Assembly (NCBI GenBank): GCA_002389705.1
Contig: DGQJ01000213.1
Location: 23,152 to 42,966 of the forward strand
Direction: 5' to 3'
Length of the DNA: 19,815 nucleotides
Source: Bacteroidales bacterium UBA4417
GTDB lineage: Bacteria; Bacteroidota; Bacteroidia; Bacteroidales; UBA4417
The notes under the pieces are model-generated. The model was not told the origin of the DNA, ran no database searches, and saw only the letters and a program-made list of their open reading frames with translations. A program made the position numbers and the translations under genes. Within the stretch, counting starts at the first letter, position 1, and every line of letters begins with the position of its first letter. Shown one piece after another: positions 1 through 11,899 of the stretch.

Positions 1-51
1 AATAGAGCACAATTCCTGATTTTATGCAGCCTTTTTGTACAACCATATTGA

Positions 52-3981
<3,930 letters not shown>

Positions 3982-3998
3982 CGCCATGGGATTAAAAT

Positions 3999-4139
3999 AT
4001 GAAATACTTCACGTCTTTTATCCTGTTGATCCTTTTCCCGTCAGTACTTTTCGGGCAATCACCGCCTGGTAATTACAGTCGCATAAACCAACACTTCAAT
4101 GGCATTAAAAAATCTGCTTTTATAAAACAGCCGTTTTAA
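3999..4139 (+). pseudogene. 46-codon ORF with signal peptide; probable stump of a lost secreted protein gene
   Basis: A complete small ORF starts 17 nt after the stop of the GH2 gene. Its first 20 residues form a textbook Sec signal peptide: M-K-Y-F-T, a hydrophobic core I-L-L-I-L-F, then V-L-F-G-Q as the cleavage site, like its neighbours. Only about 26 residues follow (beginning S-P-P-G-N-Y) before a TAA stop, and nothing similar continues in this frame. I read it as the 5' remnant of a deleted enzyme gene within the same transcription unit. A genuine small secreted peptide is the alternative. The mature part is not recognised. Confidence 0.45.
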
Positions 4140-4189
4140 TGAAACTTGACCAATTCATATCGTATTTCAAGCAACAGGTTTTAATGCCA
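4100..4189. repeat. Perfect 11-bp inverted repeat in the gap before the GH116 gene
   Basis: TGGCATTAAAA at 4100-4110 is the exact reverse complement of TTTTAATGCCA at 4179-4189, with 68 bp between the arms. The left arm lies inside the small stump ORF. No U-tract follows the right arm, so it is not a standard terminator. It could be an RNA structure, a recombination scar or chance. A third partial copy (GCATTAA) lies at 4204-4210. Confidence 0.3.
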
Positions 4190-4262
4190 CAGTATGCTCC
4201 ATAGCATTAAGTCTTTGGCAAACTGAAACACAATTTGAAACAAATAAATGTCAATAATCTAA

Positions 4263-6929
4263 ATGAACAGAAGAAAATTTGTAAAAGGCTTAACAATAGG
4301 TGCCGGTTCAGCTGTGGCAGTAACCGGAACAATTCCCTTGGTTGCTTTCTCAGATCCCGGAAAACGTGATGAATGTATAAAACCGATATCTCATGACGGT
4401 AAAACACCAGTTGACAGTTTTTTTAATTCTCAGAAAGTCAGGAATGGTATAGCTATCGGTGGCATAGGAACCGGGTCGGCCGAACTGAGAGCCGATGGAA
4501 TTTTTTACAGCTGGCAGATTTTTAATAACCGGCCAAGGGGAACGGGCAAGGTGTGTAATTTTACGCCCGATTCAATGCTTTTTTTCGTAATTCGTTACCA
4601 GGTTGAAGGAGAAGAACCCCGATTGAAGTTGCTGGCTCTCGATAATGGGGTAGAAGTAGCTTCTATTACTAATTACAATGCTGTTTATATTTATCCCTGG
4701 CTTACCAGTGTCGAAAAAATTGAAACCGAGGTTCGCTTCCCGTTTGTAAAAATGAAGTTCATCGATTCGCAGATGCCTGTGGATGTTGAAATGGAAGTGT
4801 TCAGCCCGTTTATTCCCGGTGATGTTAAAAATTCGGCCCTACCAGCCATGATGTTCGATTTTAATGTGAAATCGAAAATTAACAAACCGGTAACCGTAAC
4901 CCTGGTAGCAAATTATCGCAACGGCGTTGGCTACGATTTTACTGAGAAATTATATACCAGCGAACTCAGGCAAAAATCCGGCTTTGTGCTTAATAATTCG
5001 GGTATATCAGGAATTGCTGAAACTGAAAGCAGTTATGGCACACAATCCCTGGCATCGCTGGCCGGTAACACAACCTGGCGTATAGGGTGGGAGCATACAC
5101 ATCCACATTACGAGGATTTGCTTCGCAATGCTGAACTTCCGAATATCGACACAACCAACCCGGTTCCCGAAAAAGGCGGCAGGAATTATTTCAGCCACAG
5201 GTTGGGAAAAGTGAATGGAGGCGAACGTTCGTTTTCCTCATTGGCTGTTACTCGCAACCTGAAACATGACGAAGGTTTTGAGCATAAAATGGTTTATACG
5301 TGGAACTTTCCCAATCTTTATAATTCAGAACATACTAGAATAGAAGGAAATTATTATTCCAATTTCTTTAAAAATTCCGAAGAAGTTGCTGAATATGTCA
5401 TAAGCAATTTCGATAGCCTGCATAAGCGATCCCTGCAATTTGTCGAGGACCTTTTTGCGTCGACCCTCGAACCCGAAATTCTGAACCAGGTGAACGGACA
5501 GTTCAATACCTTTATTACCAGCGCCTGGCTTACGAAAAAAGGTGAGTTCGGTATACTTGAAGGTATGAATTGCGATGATTCCTGTTGCGGCATAAATACT
5601 ATTGATGTAAGCATGTACGCCACACAACTCATAGTTTCCTTGTTTCCTGAATTGCAGAAGGAAAGCATGCGCGTACACCGCGACCTGCAGCAACCCGATG
5701 GCATGGTGGCGCATTCGTATGTCAAGGACTTTACACGCGATGCGGCTAATGCCCCCGACGTTACAGAGCGGCTTGATGTTGCCATGCAATATGCCATACT
5801 GGTACTTCGCGATTTTATGTGGACCAATGATCGTGCTTATTTGCAAGAAATGTGGCCTTCGGTAAAAAAAGCTATGGATTACATGCTCAGCCGCGATCTT
5901 AATAATGATCAGATGCCGGATATGAGCGGCATTATGTGCAGTTATGATAACTTCCCGATGTACGGTCTGGCTTCGTACATACACACGCAATGGCTTTGTG
6001 CACTTAGCATGTGCATCGAAGGTGCCAAAGTGATGAATGAGAAAGAAACCGAAAAACAATACACCTCCATTTTGGAGAATGGGAAAAAAATGCTGGGCGA
6101 TAAAATTTGGAACGGAAGTTACTACCGGCTATACCACACCGACCAAACAAAGTATAAAACCAAGGATGGCACCGGTGCTGAGGTAGAAGTTGATGTTCCT
6201 GCAAAGGATGAAGGCTGCCTGACAGATCAGCTAATCGGGCAATGGGTATCGAATATGAGTGGTTTGGGATATTTTACCGACAAAGAAAATATTAAAACAG
6301 CCTTGAAAAATATCATGTCCATGTCGTTTACTCCCGACACCGGTTTACGCAACTGCACATGGCCCGATGATAAATTCCTGCATGATATCCCATGGTCGTG
6401 CTGGGTCGATCAGGCAAACACGCCCTGGACAGGTGTTGAACTTGCATTTGCTTCGTTTTTGATTTACGAAGGGTTAATGGAAGAGGCTTTAAAAGTGGTT
6501 AAATCGGTCGAAAGCCGTTACCGCCGTGCAGGTTTATACTGGAACCACCAGGAATGCGGCGGGCATTATTACCGCGCCATGAGTGCCTGGACAATACTGA
6601 ACGCCTGTTTAGGCCTCACTATCAACCAGGATAAACTGGGTTTTGCACCAAAAATCCAGGACAAAGAATACAAGATTCTGTTTGCGGTTAACGGCGCAAC
6701 TGCCCATTTTAGCTGCAATAAAGGCAAATACAATATCGAAGTCCGAAGCGGTAGACTAAGCCTGCAGAAATTGCAACTAGCTAAATCCATGTTTAAATCA
6801 TCTTCGCCAAGGGTTATTATTGGCAGATCAGTAGTAAATGCAACGGTTACACACGATATGGAAAGCATTATTATATGCTTTGATGCTATGCAAACTATTG
6901 AAGCCGGTAATAGTATTGAGATATCATAA
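4263..6929 (+). CDS. GH116 / DUF608 glycosidase (glucosylceramidase-like) with twin-arginine leader
   Basis: Predicted beta-glycosidase of family GH116, which includes human GBA2 and bacterial beta-glucosidases and beta-xylosidases. The N-terminus has N-R-R-K-F-V-K, matching the Tat consensus, then a weakly hydrophobic G/A-rich stretch to about residue 30, so export as a folded protein is likely. The GH116 N-terminal beta-sandwich begins near G-I-A-I-G-G-I-G-T-G-S and runs to about residue 340. The (alpha/alpha)6 catalytic domain covers about 370-800. E433 in I-L-E-G aligns with the family nucleophile, and D562 in C-S-Y-D-N-F-P-M with the acid/base. The late motif E-C-G-G-H-Y-Y-R-A-M-S-A-W is also present. 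Odd feature: the usual E-Y-x-M-Y-N-T-Y-D segment after the nucleophile is replaced by a longer Cys/Asp-rich stretch (C437, C441, C442) before T-I-D-V. The family is secure; the sugar removed is unknown. It lies 281 bp after the GH2 gene, with the stump ORF between. Confidence 0.88.
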   Translation: MNRRKFVKGLTIGAGSAVAVTGTIPLVAFSDPGKRDECIKPISHDGKTPVDSFFNSQKVRNGIAIGGIGTGSAELRADGIFYSWQIFNNRPRGTGKVCNFTPDSMLFFVIRYQVEGEEPRLKLLALDNGVEVASITNYNAVYIYPWLTSVEKIETEVRFPFVKMKFIDSQMPVDVEMEVFSPFIPGDVKNSALPAMMFDFNVKSKINKPVTVTLVANYRNGVGYDFTEKLYTSELRQKSGFVLNNSGISGIAETESSYGTQSLASLAGNTTWRIGWEHTHPHYEDLLRNAELPNIDTTNPVPEKGGRNYFSHRLGKVNGGERSFSSLAVTRNLKHDEGFEHKMVYTWNFPNLYNSEHTRIEGNYYSNFFKNSEEVAEYVISNFDSLHKRSLQFVEDLFASTLEPEILNQVNGQFNTFITSAWLTKKGEFGILEGMNCDDSCCGINTIDVSMYATQLIVSLFPELQKESMRVHRDLQQPDGMVAHSYVKDFTRDAANAPDVTERLDVAMQYAILVLRDFMWTNDRAYLQEMWPSVKKAMDYMLSRDLNNDQMPDMSGIMCSYDNFPMYGLASYIHTQWLCALSMCIEGAKVMNEKETEKQYTSILENGKKMLGDKIWNGSYYRLYHTDQTKYKTKDGTGAEVEVDVPAKDEGCLTDQLIGQWVSNMSGLGYFTDKENIKTALKNIMSMSFTPDTGLRNCTWPDDKFLHDIPWSCWVDQANTPWTGVELAFASFLIYEGLMEEALKVVKSVESRYRRAGLYWNHQECGGHYYRAMSAWTILNACLGLTINQDKLGFAPKIQDKEYKILFAVNGATAHFSCNKGKYNIEVRSGRLSLQKLQLAKSMFKSSSPRVIIGRSVVNATVTHDMESIIICFDAMQTIEAGNSIEIS

Positions 6930-6975
6930 CACTACACCGGTGAACTGCCAAATGAAGTTTTGTGATTTCTGGTTA

Positions 6976-7042
6976 ATGCTGTATTTACAACCTTTTCAGT
7001 GCTTATTTACTTATGCCTCACTTTCTACTTTAAAAACAGCAT
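6976..7042. repeat. Imperfect 12-bp inverted repeat in the leader of the 7078 gene
   Basis: ATGCTGTATTTA at 6976-6987 pairs with TAAAAACAGCAT at 7031-7042 at 11 of 12 positions, with a 43-nt loop, ending 35 nt before the start codon at 7078. No U-tract follows. It could fold in the mRNA leader or intergenic RNA, or be chance in A/T-rich sequence. Apart from this, the 148-bp gap holds nothing I recognise. Confidence 0.25.
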
Positions 7043-7077
7043 ACAAAAAATCAAAAGTTTCTTCAAAAATCAAGCTT

Positions 7078-9480
7078 ATGAAATTCTATAAAATCAGTTA
7101 CATTGCCTTCCTGACGATAATTATTTCCTCTGGGTTAAAAGCGCAAACAAATGCCGAACCGGTAAATGACAAATGGACCTCGAAGGAAAATAGCGATATG
7201 CAGCAATCGACTCTGGCGATGAATGCTTCACAATTCGGTGTTAAATACCCGGAAAAGTTTATTCTTCTTCAAAACCGGATGGGTCTGAGGTTCGAGTATT
7301 GTATTGACCGCAGTGCGATTCAAATTTGGATTTCGCCGCAGGCTGGTAAATCAATGGATGGAAGCGACCGCAATTTCTCGAACCGCGACGACCATTGCAA
7401 CGTTTTTGAACGTATCACGCTGACAAACATTTCCTTTAGCGATTTCATCGGGTGCGATTACGATCCCAACCATAGTGTGTTGAACTTTAAAAATCAGAAA
7501 GTGCATTTTGCTACCGTATTCGACAAACCGGTCATCCTGATCTGGTTCGAAAAAGCCGATGTTATCGACATCAAGAGTGGCAGAATGGCCAAGCTCATGG
7601 AGCAAAGAGACAATAAATTCGTGGTTGAATATTCCGAACGTGGTAAAACTTTCGATTTCGCTGCTGTTATCGGTGCCGGTAAAGGGAAATTCCGTCATCA
7701 GTTCAGGCTCGATGATGGCCGTAGCGTTTATGCACGTGCCGAATTGGCAGCCGGACAGCTTCTGGCTATTGGTGCTGAATTGAAACAGGAACAGGTTGCT
7801 AAATTTACCGGAGAAGTTGCCGGCACTCCAATCGAAAAAATTCTTGCCGACAATGAAATGAAAATTGCCCAGGCACTAAATTTTGGCAAGTTTACCCTGC
7901 GCAACCGTCCCGAAATGCAGAAACTGCTGGATATAAACAAGCGTATTGCACTCAATATGCAGGACGAAAAAGGCGTAATGCGCTCCACTAACCAATATAT
8001 CTATTACCTCCTTTGGATTCGTGATGGTGGCATGAATACTTCCCATATCTGCATGTCGGGTTGGACGAATCCTGCAAAATGGCAGGCGGATATGCAGATT
8101 CAAAACCCGACCACAAGCCTTGAATATCCGAAAGGCATATTCTATGGGCAACTGATGTCACCTGTTATCAATAAGTTTGAGGAAGACGGGTTGTTTTATG
8201 CCATGTGGCCTGCATTTTTATACTGGACACAAACCGGCGACGATATGTTTACCAAAGGCATCTATCTTCAGAACCTGAAAGCTGCCATGGAATGGCTCGA
8301 GCGCTATTGCTATGATAAGGAAAAAAACCTGTTTTACCGGTATTATTATTGCGAATCTTCCTTGGTTAAGAGCCGCGACTGGGGATACGATAATGCCATA
8401 GGTGCACCATCCAATTTTTATAATTCTGACTACAAAGGCGATTCCATTGTAAAATCATACGATATTTATATTAATTCCATCAATGCTTCCTGCTACTGGA
8501 TGCTTTCGGCTATGACAACCGGAGCCAAAGCCGAAGAATATGCCCGAAAAGCTAAAAATATTGAAGAGCATATGAAGCCAATGTACGACTACAGCGATGC
8601 GCTGCCTTCGTATGGCCAGCTTATAACCACGGATGGCCGTTCGGTAACCGCTGAACCCTTTGGCATGGACTTAACTGATTATCAGTGGGCACTGTCGCTA
8701 CCACCGTTTAAAGTTGATCTTCACAAGAAAAATATTGAGGTTCAGCATGCGCTTTATAAAACCTTGCGGACTGATCCCAAAGGCATGTTCCTTTGTGGTT
8801 ATAATGCCATATTAACCAGCATGGACAACGATCTTTTTAACGAAGACAGTATTATGGCTGCCCTTGATTACCTGGTGCCACAAAGTGTCCGTCCGGGCAA
8901 ATACCTGCCTATGCCTTACACCATTCCCGAAATTGTAGATGTGGAAGACGGCGACCCATTTCACGATGTCAGGCCGTTGGTTTACTCGTCGGCACCCTGG
9001 TTTTCGGCTGTTACCAACCTGGGCGTGCGCCGCATGCCGTTTGGCATTGCTGCAAGAGCTACCAAATATCTCGATAAGTTAGAAAACTATGAATTCCGGG
9101 GTTCACTCATCGATTTTACTTATATAGGCGAAGGAAAAATTGAAAAACTCCTGGTAAACGGCAAAGAACTTAAAGGAACCTTTCAGATCCCGGAAGATAT
9201 CCTGAAAAAAGGTGACAATTCCGTTGAGGTTTTAATGTCAGGAAAAGCTAAGCTCCAGAATGTGCTGGTTTCGTCAACCTTGCGCTTGCTTTCGGCCAAC
9301 AAAGGAAGTTTTAAAATGCAGGCATATGGGAAAAACACAGTTTGCTTCCGCGGATTAAGCAAAAAGCTTCAGATTACGGATGAAAACGGAACACCTGTTC
9401 TGTTAACGCTTACCAGTGCAGAAGGCCTTACCTGGGCTGATTTCGAAGGGCGGGGCATAATGAAAATCGCATTAAGGTAG
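7078..9480 (+). CDS. Secreted (alpha/alpha)6-barrel glycosidase-like protein, family unassigned
   Basis: The open frame extends upstream to 6838, inside the GH116 gene. The start at 7078 is preferred because it gives a clean Sec signal peptide (M-K-F-Y-K-I, hydrophobic core, then L-K-A-Q near residue 23) and removes the overlap, leaving 800 residues. The layout is: an N-terminal beta-rich domain (about 30-265), an alpha-helical region like a six-hairpin glycosidase barrel (about 270-680), and a short C-terminal beta domain (about 695-800). The motif L-L-W-I-R-D-G-G (W313, R315, D316) resembles the W-x-R-D substrate-binding motif of GH15 and GH63-type enzymes. Candidate acidic catalytic residues are D434 and D438 in S-R-D-W-G-Y-D-N, and E526 in T-A-E-P-F-G-M-D. 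None of these is proven. I do not recognise a named family. Its position between GH116 and GH27 genes supports a role in the same glycan pathway. Confidence 0.7.
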   Translation: MKFYKISYIAFLTIIISSGLKAQTNAEPVNDKWTSKENSDMQQSTLAMNASQFGVKYPEKFILLQNRMGLRFEYCIDRSAIQIWISPQAGKSMDGSDRNFSNRDDHCNVFERITLTNISFSDFIGCDYDPNHSVLNFKNQKVHFATVFDKPVILIWFEKADVIDIKSGRMAKLMEQRDNKFVVEYSERGKTFDFAAVIGAGKGKFRHQFRLDDGRSVYARAELAAGQLLAIGAELKQEQVAKFTGEVAGTPIEKILADNEMKIAQALNFGKFTLRNRPEMQKLLDINKRIALNMQDEKGVMRSTNQYIYYLLWIRDGGMNTSHICMSGWTNPAKWQADMQIQNPTTSLEYPKGIFYGQLMSPVINKFEEDGLFYAMWPAFLYWTQTGDDMFTKGIYLQNLKAAMEWLERYCYDKEKNLFYRYYYCESSLVKSRDWGYDNAIGAPSNFYNSDYKGDSIVKSYDIYINSINASCYWMLSAMTTGAKAEEYARKAKNIEEHMKPMYDYSDALPSYGQLITTDGRSVTAEPFGMDLTDYQWALSLPPFKVDLHKKNIEVQHALYKTLRTDPKGMFLCGYNAILTSMDNDLFNEDSIMAALDYLVPQSVRPGKYLPMPYTIPEIVDVEDGDPFHDVRPLVYSSAPWFSAVTNLGVRRMPFGIAARATKYLDKLENYEFRGSLIDFTYIGEGKIEKLLVNGKELKGTFQIPEDILKKGDNSVEVLMSGKAKLQNVLVSSTLRLLSANKGSFKMQAYGKNTVCFRGLSKKLQITDENGTPVLLTLTSAEGLTWADFEGRGIMKIALR

Positions 9481-9524
9481 TGTTTATAAATCTTCTTTTG
9501 ATAATAATTAAATAAAATGATAAA

Positions 9525-11786
9525 ATGAAAAGCCACACATCAATCCTGCTCTTTACATTGCTAACATTGTGCTCCTGTAACATGCAGCTCATTCCTGAAA
9601 TAATTTACCTTTCCGACTGGAAATTTAAAACCGGCGACAGCCTCAACTGGGCAAAACCTGAGTACAATGATGCCGCCTGGGATACCCTTGTATCCGGCGA
9701 GATATGGGAAACACAAGGATACCCGGGATATGATGGTTATGCGTGGTATCGTAAAAGTTTCGACCTGCCAAACGAAATGCTTTCGCAGGCATTCTTTAAG
9801 GATTCGCTCCAGATTGATCTGGGAAAGGTTGACGATACTGAAGAAACATACCTGAACGGCTTTCTGCTGGGAAAGAATGGTGCTTTGGTAAAAGAAGGTG
9901 ATACCTCAAAATTTGAAACTGATCCAATGGGCTATGCAAAGAGACGCTTATATATTATCCCGGCCAACGACAGTCGTATTTTATGGGGCAAACAAAATAC
10001 AATTGCCGTCCGCGTTCACGATCATGGCGGCGGCGGAGGGTTTTATGTACCAAATATGTATGTCGCACTCCGCGACTTAAAAGATTACCTGGTTATTGAT
10101 GATGTAGCATCAGGGCTGCAAGTGAATGGTGGGAAAAATGCGAAAACAATATTTATTCACAATAAAAGCGGATTTGCAACAATAGCCGGAAAATTTGAAG
10201 TTAGTATTGATGATATTGCTACCGGTAAAAATTACCTTAAAAAAAGCTGGGATATCAACCTTCAAAAGGGTGCTTCCGATTCCATACGTTTTGATTTTGC
10301 AAATCTAACCGATGCCAGGATGGTTGGAACCTACACCTTTAATGAATCAAAAGGGAAAAACAAATTTGTTCAGTCTCAGGATTTTCCATATATCTTAACA
10401 CCAAAACCTGGTGAAACGCCCCGGATAAATGGTGCCAGGGTTTTTGGCGTTCGCCCCGGTTCCCCGTTTATATTCCGGATTCCTGCCAACGGGATTCGTC
10501 CGATGACTTTTGCAGTTGAAAATCTGCCTGAAGGTTTATCGCTTGATCCTGCCACAGGAATAATTTCAGGCAAAGTAAGCAAAGCCGGTGAATACAAGGT
10601 TGTATTGAAAGCTAAAAACGCCAAAGGCGAGGCAAAGCGCGATTTTCGGATTATGGTGGGTGACAAACTTGCCCTTACCCCTCCAATGGGCTGGAATAGC
10701 TGGAATGTATGGGGATTGGCTGTAGATAATGATAAGGTAAAAGCTTCGGCTGATGTGTTTATCAGCAGTGGACTTGCTGACCACGGATACACCTACGTAA
10801 ATATTGATGATGGCTGGGAAGCTCCTGCCAGGGCAAAAAACGGTGAAATACTTACCAATGAAAAGTTCCCTGATATGAAAGCTACAGCCGATTATGTGCA
10901 CAGCAAAGGTCTGCGTTTCGGCATTTACAGCTCGCCCGGTCCACGCACCTGCGGCGGGTACCTGGGCAGCTACCAGCACGAGTTACAGGATGCACAAACA
11001 TACGCCAAATGGGGTGTCGATTATTTGAAATACGACTGGTGCTCATATTCCGAGGTTTGCCCCGATCAGAACAATCTTGATGAGCAAAAGAAACCCTATA
11101 TTTTGATGAGCCAGTGCCTGCAAAAACAAAATCGCGACATTGTTCACAGCTTGTGTCAATACGGAATGGGCGATGTATGGAAATGGGGCGGCAGCGTTGG
11201 CGGACAGCTCTGGCGTACCACAGGTGATATTGAAGATACCTGGCAAAGTTTGAAAAATATCGGGTTTTATCAGTCAGTTGCTGCGCCGTATGCAAAACCC
11301 GGCAACTGGAACGATCCCGATATGCTGGTGGTTGGCTGGGTTGGCTGGGGACCAAAATTGCATCCCACACGCTTAACTGCCAGCGAACAATACACACATA
11401 TCAGTTTGTGGGCATTGTTATCTGCACCCATGCTGATAGGTTGCGACCTGACCCGCCTCGACGATTTCACACTCAACCTTTTAACCAACGATGAAGTGAT
11501 TGATATTGACCAGGATCCTTTGGGCAAATCAGCAGTTCCTGTAATCAAAACCCCGCTTTACGAGGTTTGGGTTAAAGAAATGGAAGATGGCAGTAAAGCC
11601 ATCGGCTTGTTTAACCTTGACAAGACTGAAATGAAAATCTCAATCGACTGGGTAAAGGCCGGCCTTTCGGGAAAACAAACAGTTCGCGATGTATGGCGTC
11701 AAAAGGACATAGGCTCTTTCGACAAATCATACGAAGCAAACGTTTTGCCTCATGGCGTGATGCTTATAAAGGTTACAAAGGAATAA
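9525..11786 (+). CDS. GH27 alpha-galactosidase-like lipoprotein with extra N-terminal sugar-binding-like domain
   Basis: Predicted to remove terminal alpha-galactose (or beta-L-arabinopyranose, also known in GH27) outside the cell. The leader ends in L-C-S-C (residues 15-18), a lipobox, so it is probably anchored to a membrane at C18. Residues about 25-185 resemble the GH2-type galactose-binding jelly roll (D-D-T-E-E-T-Y-L-N-G). A putative Ig domain of the He_PIG type follows (about 301-378, L-P-E-G-L-S-L-D-P-A-T-G). The GH27 barrel starts at about 382 with P-P-M-G-W-N-S-W-N. The nucleophile is D504 in Y-L-K-Y-D-W-C, and the acid/base is D568 in G-D-I-E-D-T-W. A C-terminal beta domain closes the protein. 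Typical GH27 enzymes are about 400-450 residues, so the first 380 are an addition. The start at 9525 is preceded by A/T-rich sequence and lies 44 nt after the previous stop, suggesting co-transcription. Confidence 0.93.
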   Translation: MKSHTSILLFTLLTLCSCNMQLIPEIIYLSDWKFKTGDSLNWAKPEYNDAAWDTLVSGEIWETQGYPGYDGYAWYRKSFDLPNEMLSQAFFKDSLQIDLGKVDDTEETYLNGFLLGKNGALVKEGDTSKFETDPMGYAKRRLYIIPANDSRILWGKQNTIAVRVHDHGGGGGFYVPNMYVALRDLKDYLVIDDVASGLQVNGGKNAKTIFIHNKSGFATIAGKFEVSIDDIATGKNYLKKSWDINLQKGASDSIRFDFANLTDARMVGTYTFNESKGKNKFVQSQDFPYILTPKPGETPRINGARVFGVRPGSPFIFRIPANGIRPMTFAVENLPEGLSLDPATGIISGKVSKAGEYKVVLKAKNAKGEAKRDFRIMVGDKLALTPPMGWNSWNVWGLAVDNDKVKASADVFISSGLADHGYTYVNIDDGWEAPARAKNGEILTNEKFPDMKATADYVHSKGLRFGIYSSPGPRTCGGYLGSYQHELQDAQTYAKWGVDYLKYDWCSYSEVCPDQNNLDEQKKPYILMSQCLQKQNRDIVHSLCQYGMGDVWKWGGSVGGQLWRTTGDIEDTWQSLKNIGFYQSVAAPYAKPGNWNDPDMLVVGWVGWGPKLHPTRLTASEQYTHISLWALLSAPMLIGCDLTRLDDFTLNLLTNDEVIDIDQDPLGKSAVPVIKTPLYEVWVKEMEDGSKAIGLFNLDKTEMKISIDWVKAGLSGKQTVRDVWRQKDIGSFDKSYEANVLPHGVMLIKVTKE

Positions 11787-11858
11787 TACCTGGCTTCAAA
11801 TTCAGGAATCATAAGGGTTTGATCTAATTCACAACATTGCCTGATGGTTTCTTAAATA

Positions 11859-11873
11859 ATTCAAATTTTGAAT
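11859..11873. promoter_or_regulatory. 15-bp near-perfect palindrome upstream of the beta-helix gene
   Basis: ATTCAAA-T-TTTGAAT has perfect 7-bp arms around one central base, 26 bp before the ATG at 11900. Its size and place would suit a dimeric repressor or activator site. It does not fit the Bacteroidota -33/-7 promoter pattern well, as no TTTG lies at the right distance upstream. A/T-rich chance similarity is possible. Confidence 0.25.
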
Positions 11874-11899
11874 AGTAATATCCCACCCAGATAATTCAT

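Noticed and set aside
4214..4237. Two TTTG boxes before the GH116 gene as a promoter
   Set aside because: The gap between the two boxes is far too short for the -33/-7 arrangement, and the TA of the -7 element is missing.
5325..6059. 244-codon open frame on the minus strand inside the GH116 gene
   Set aside because: It lies wholly within a strongly supported gene, and its translation has no recognisable domain or motif. It is a shadow of the coding strand.
6935..6942. 8-bp palindrome CACCGGTG after the GH116 stop
   Set aside because: Too short to separate from chance, with no loop for a terminator and no following T-run.
6838..7077. 80-codon N-terminal extension of the 7078 gene, overlapping the GH116 gene
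   Set aside because: The extension shows no signal peptide or domain, and overlaps 92 bp of a well-supported gene. Met at 7078 begins a clear Sec signal peptide.
10882..11397. 171-codon open frame on the minus strand inside the GH27 gene
   Set aside because: It is antisense to the conserved GH27 catalytic core and has no protein-like features of its own.
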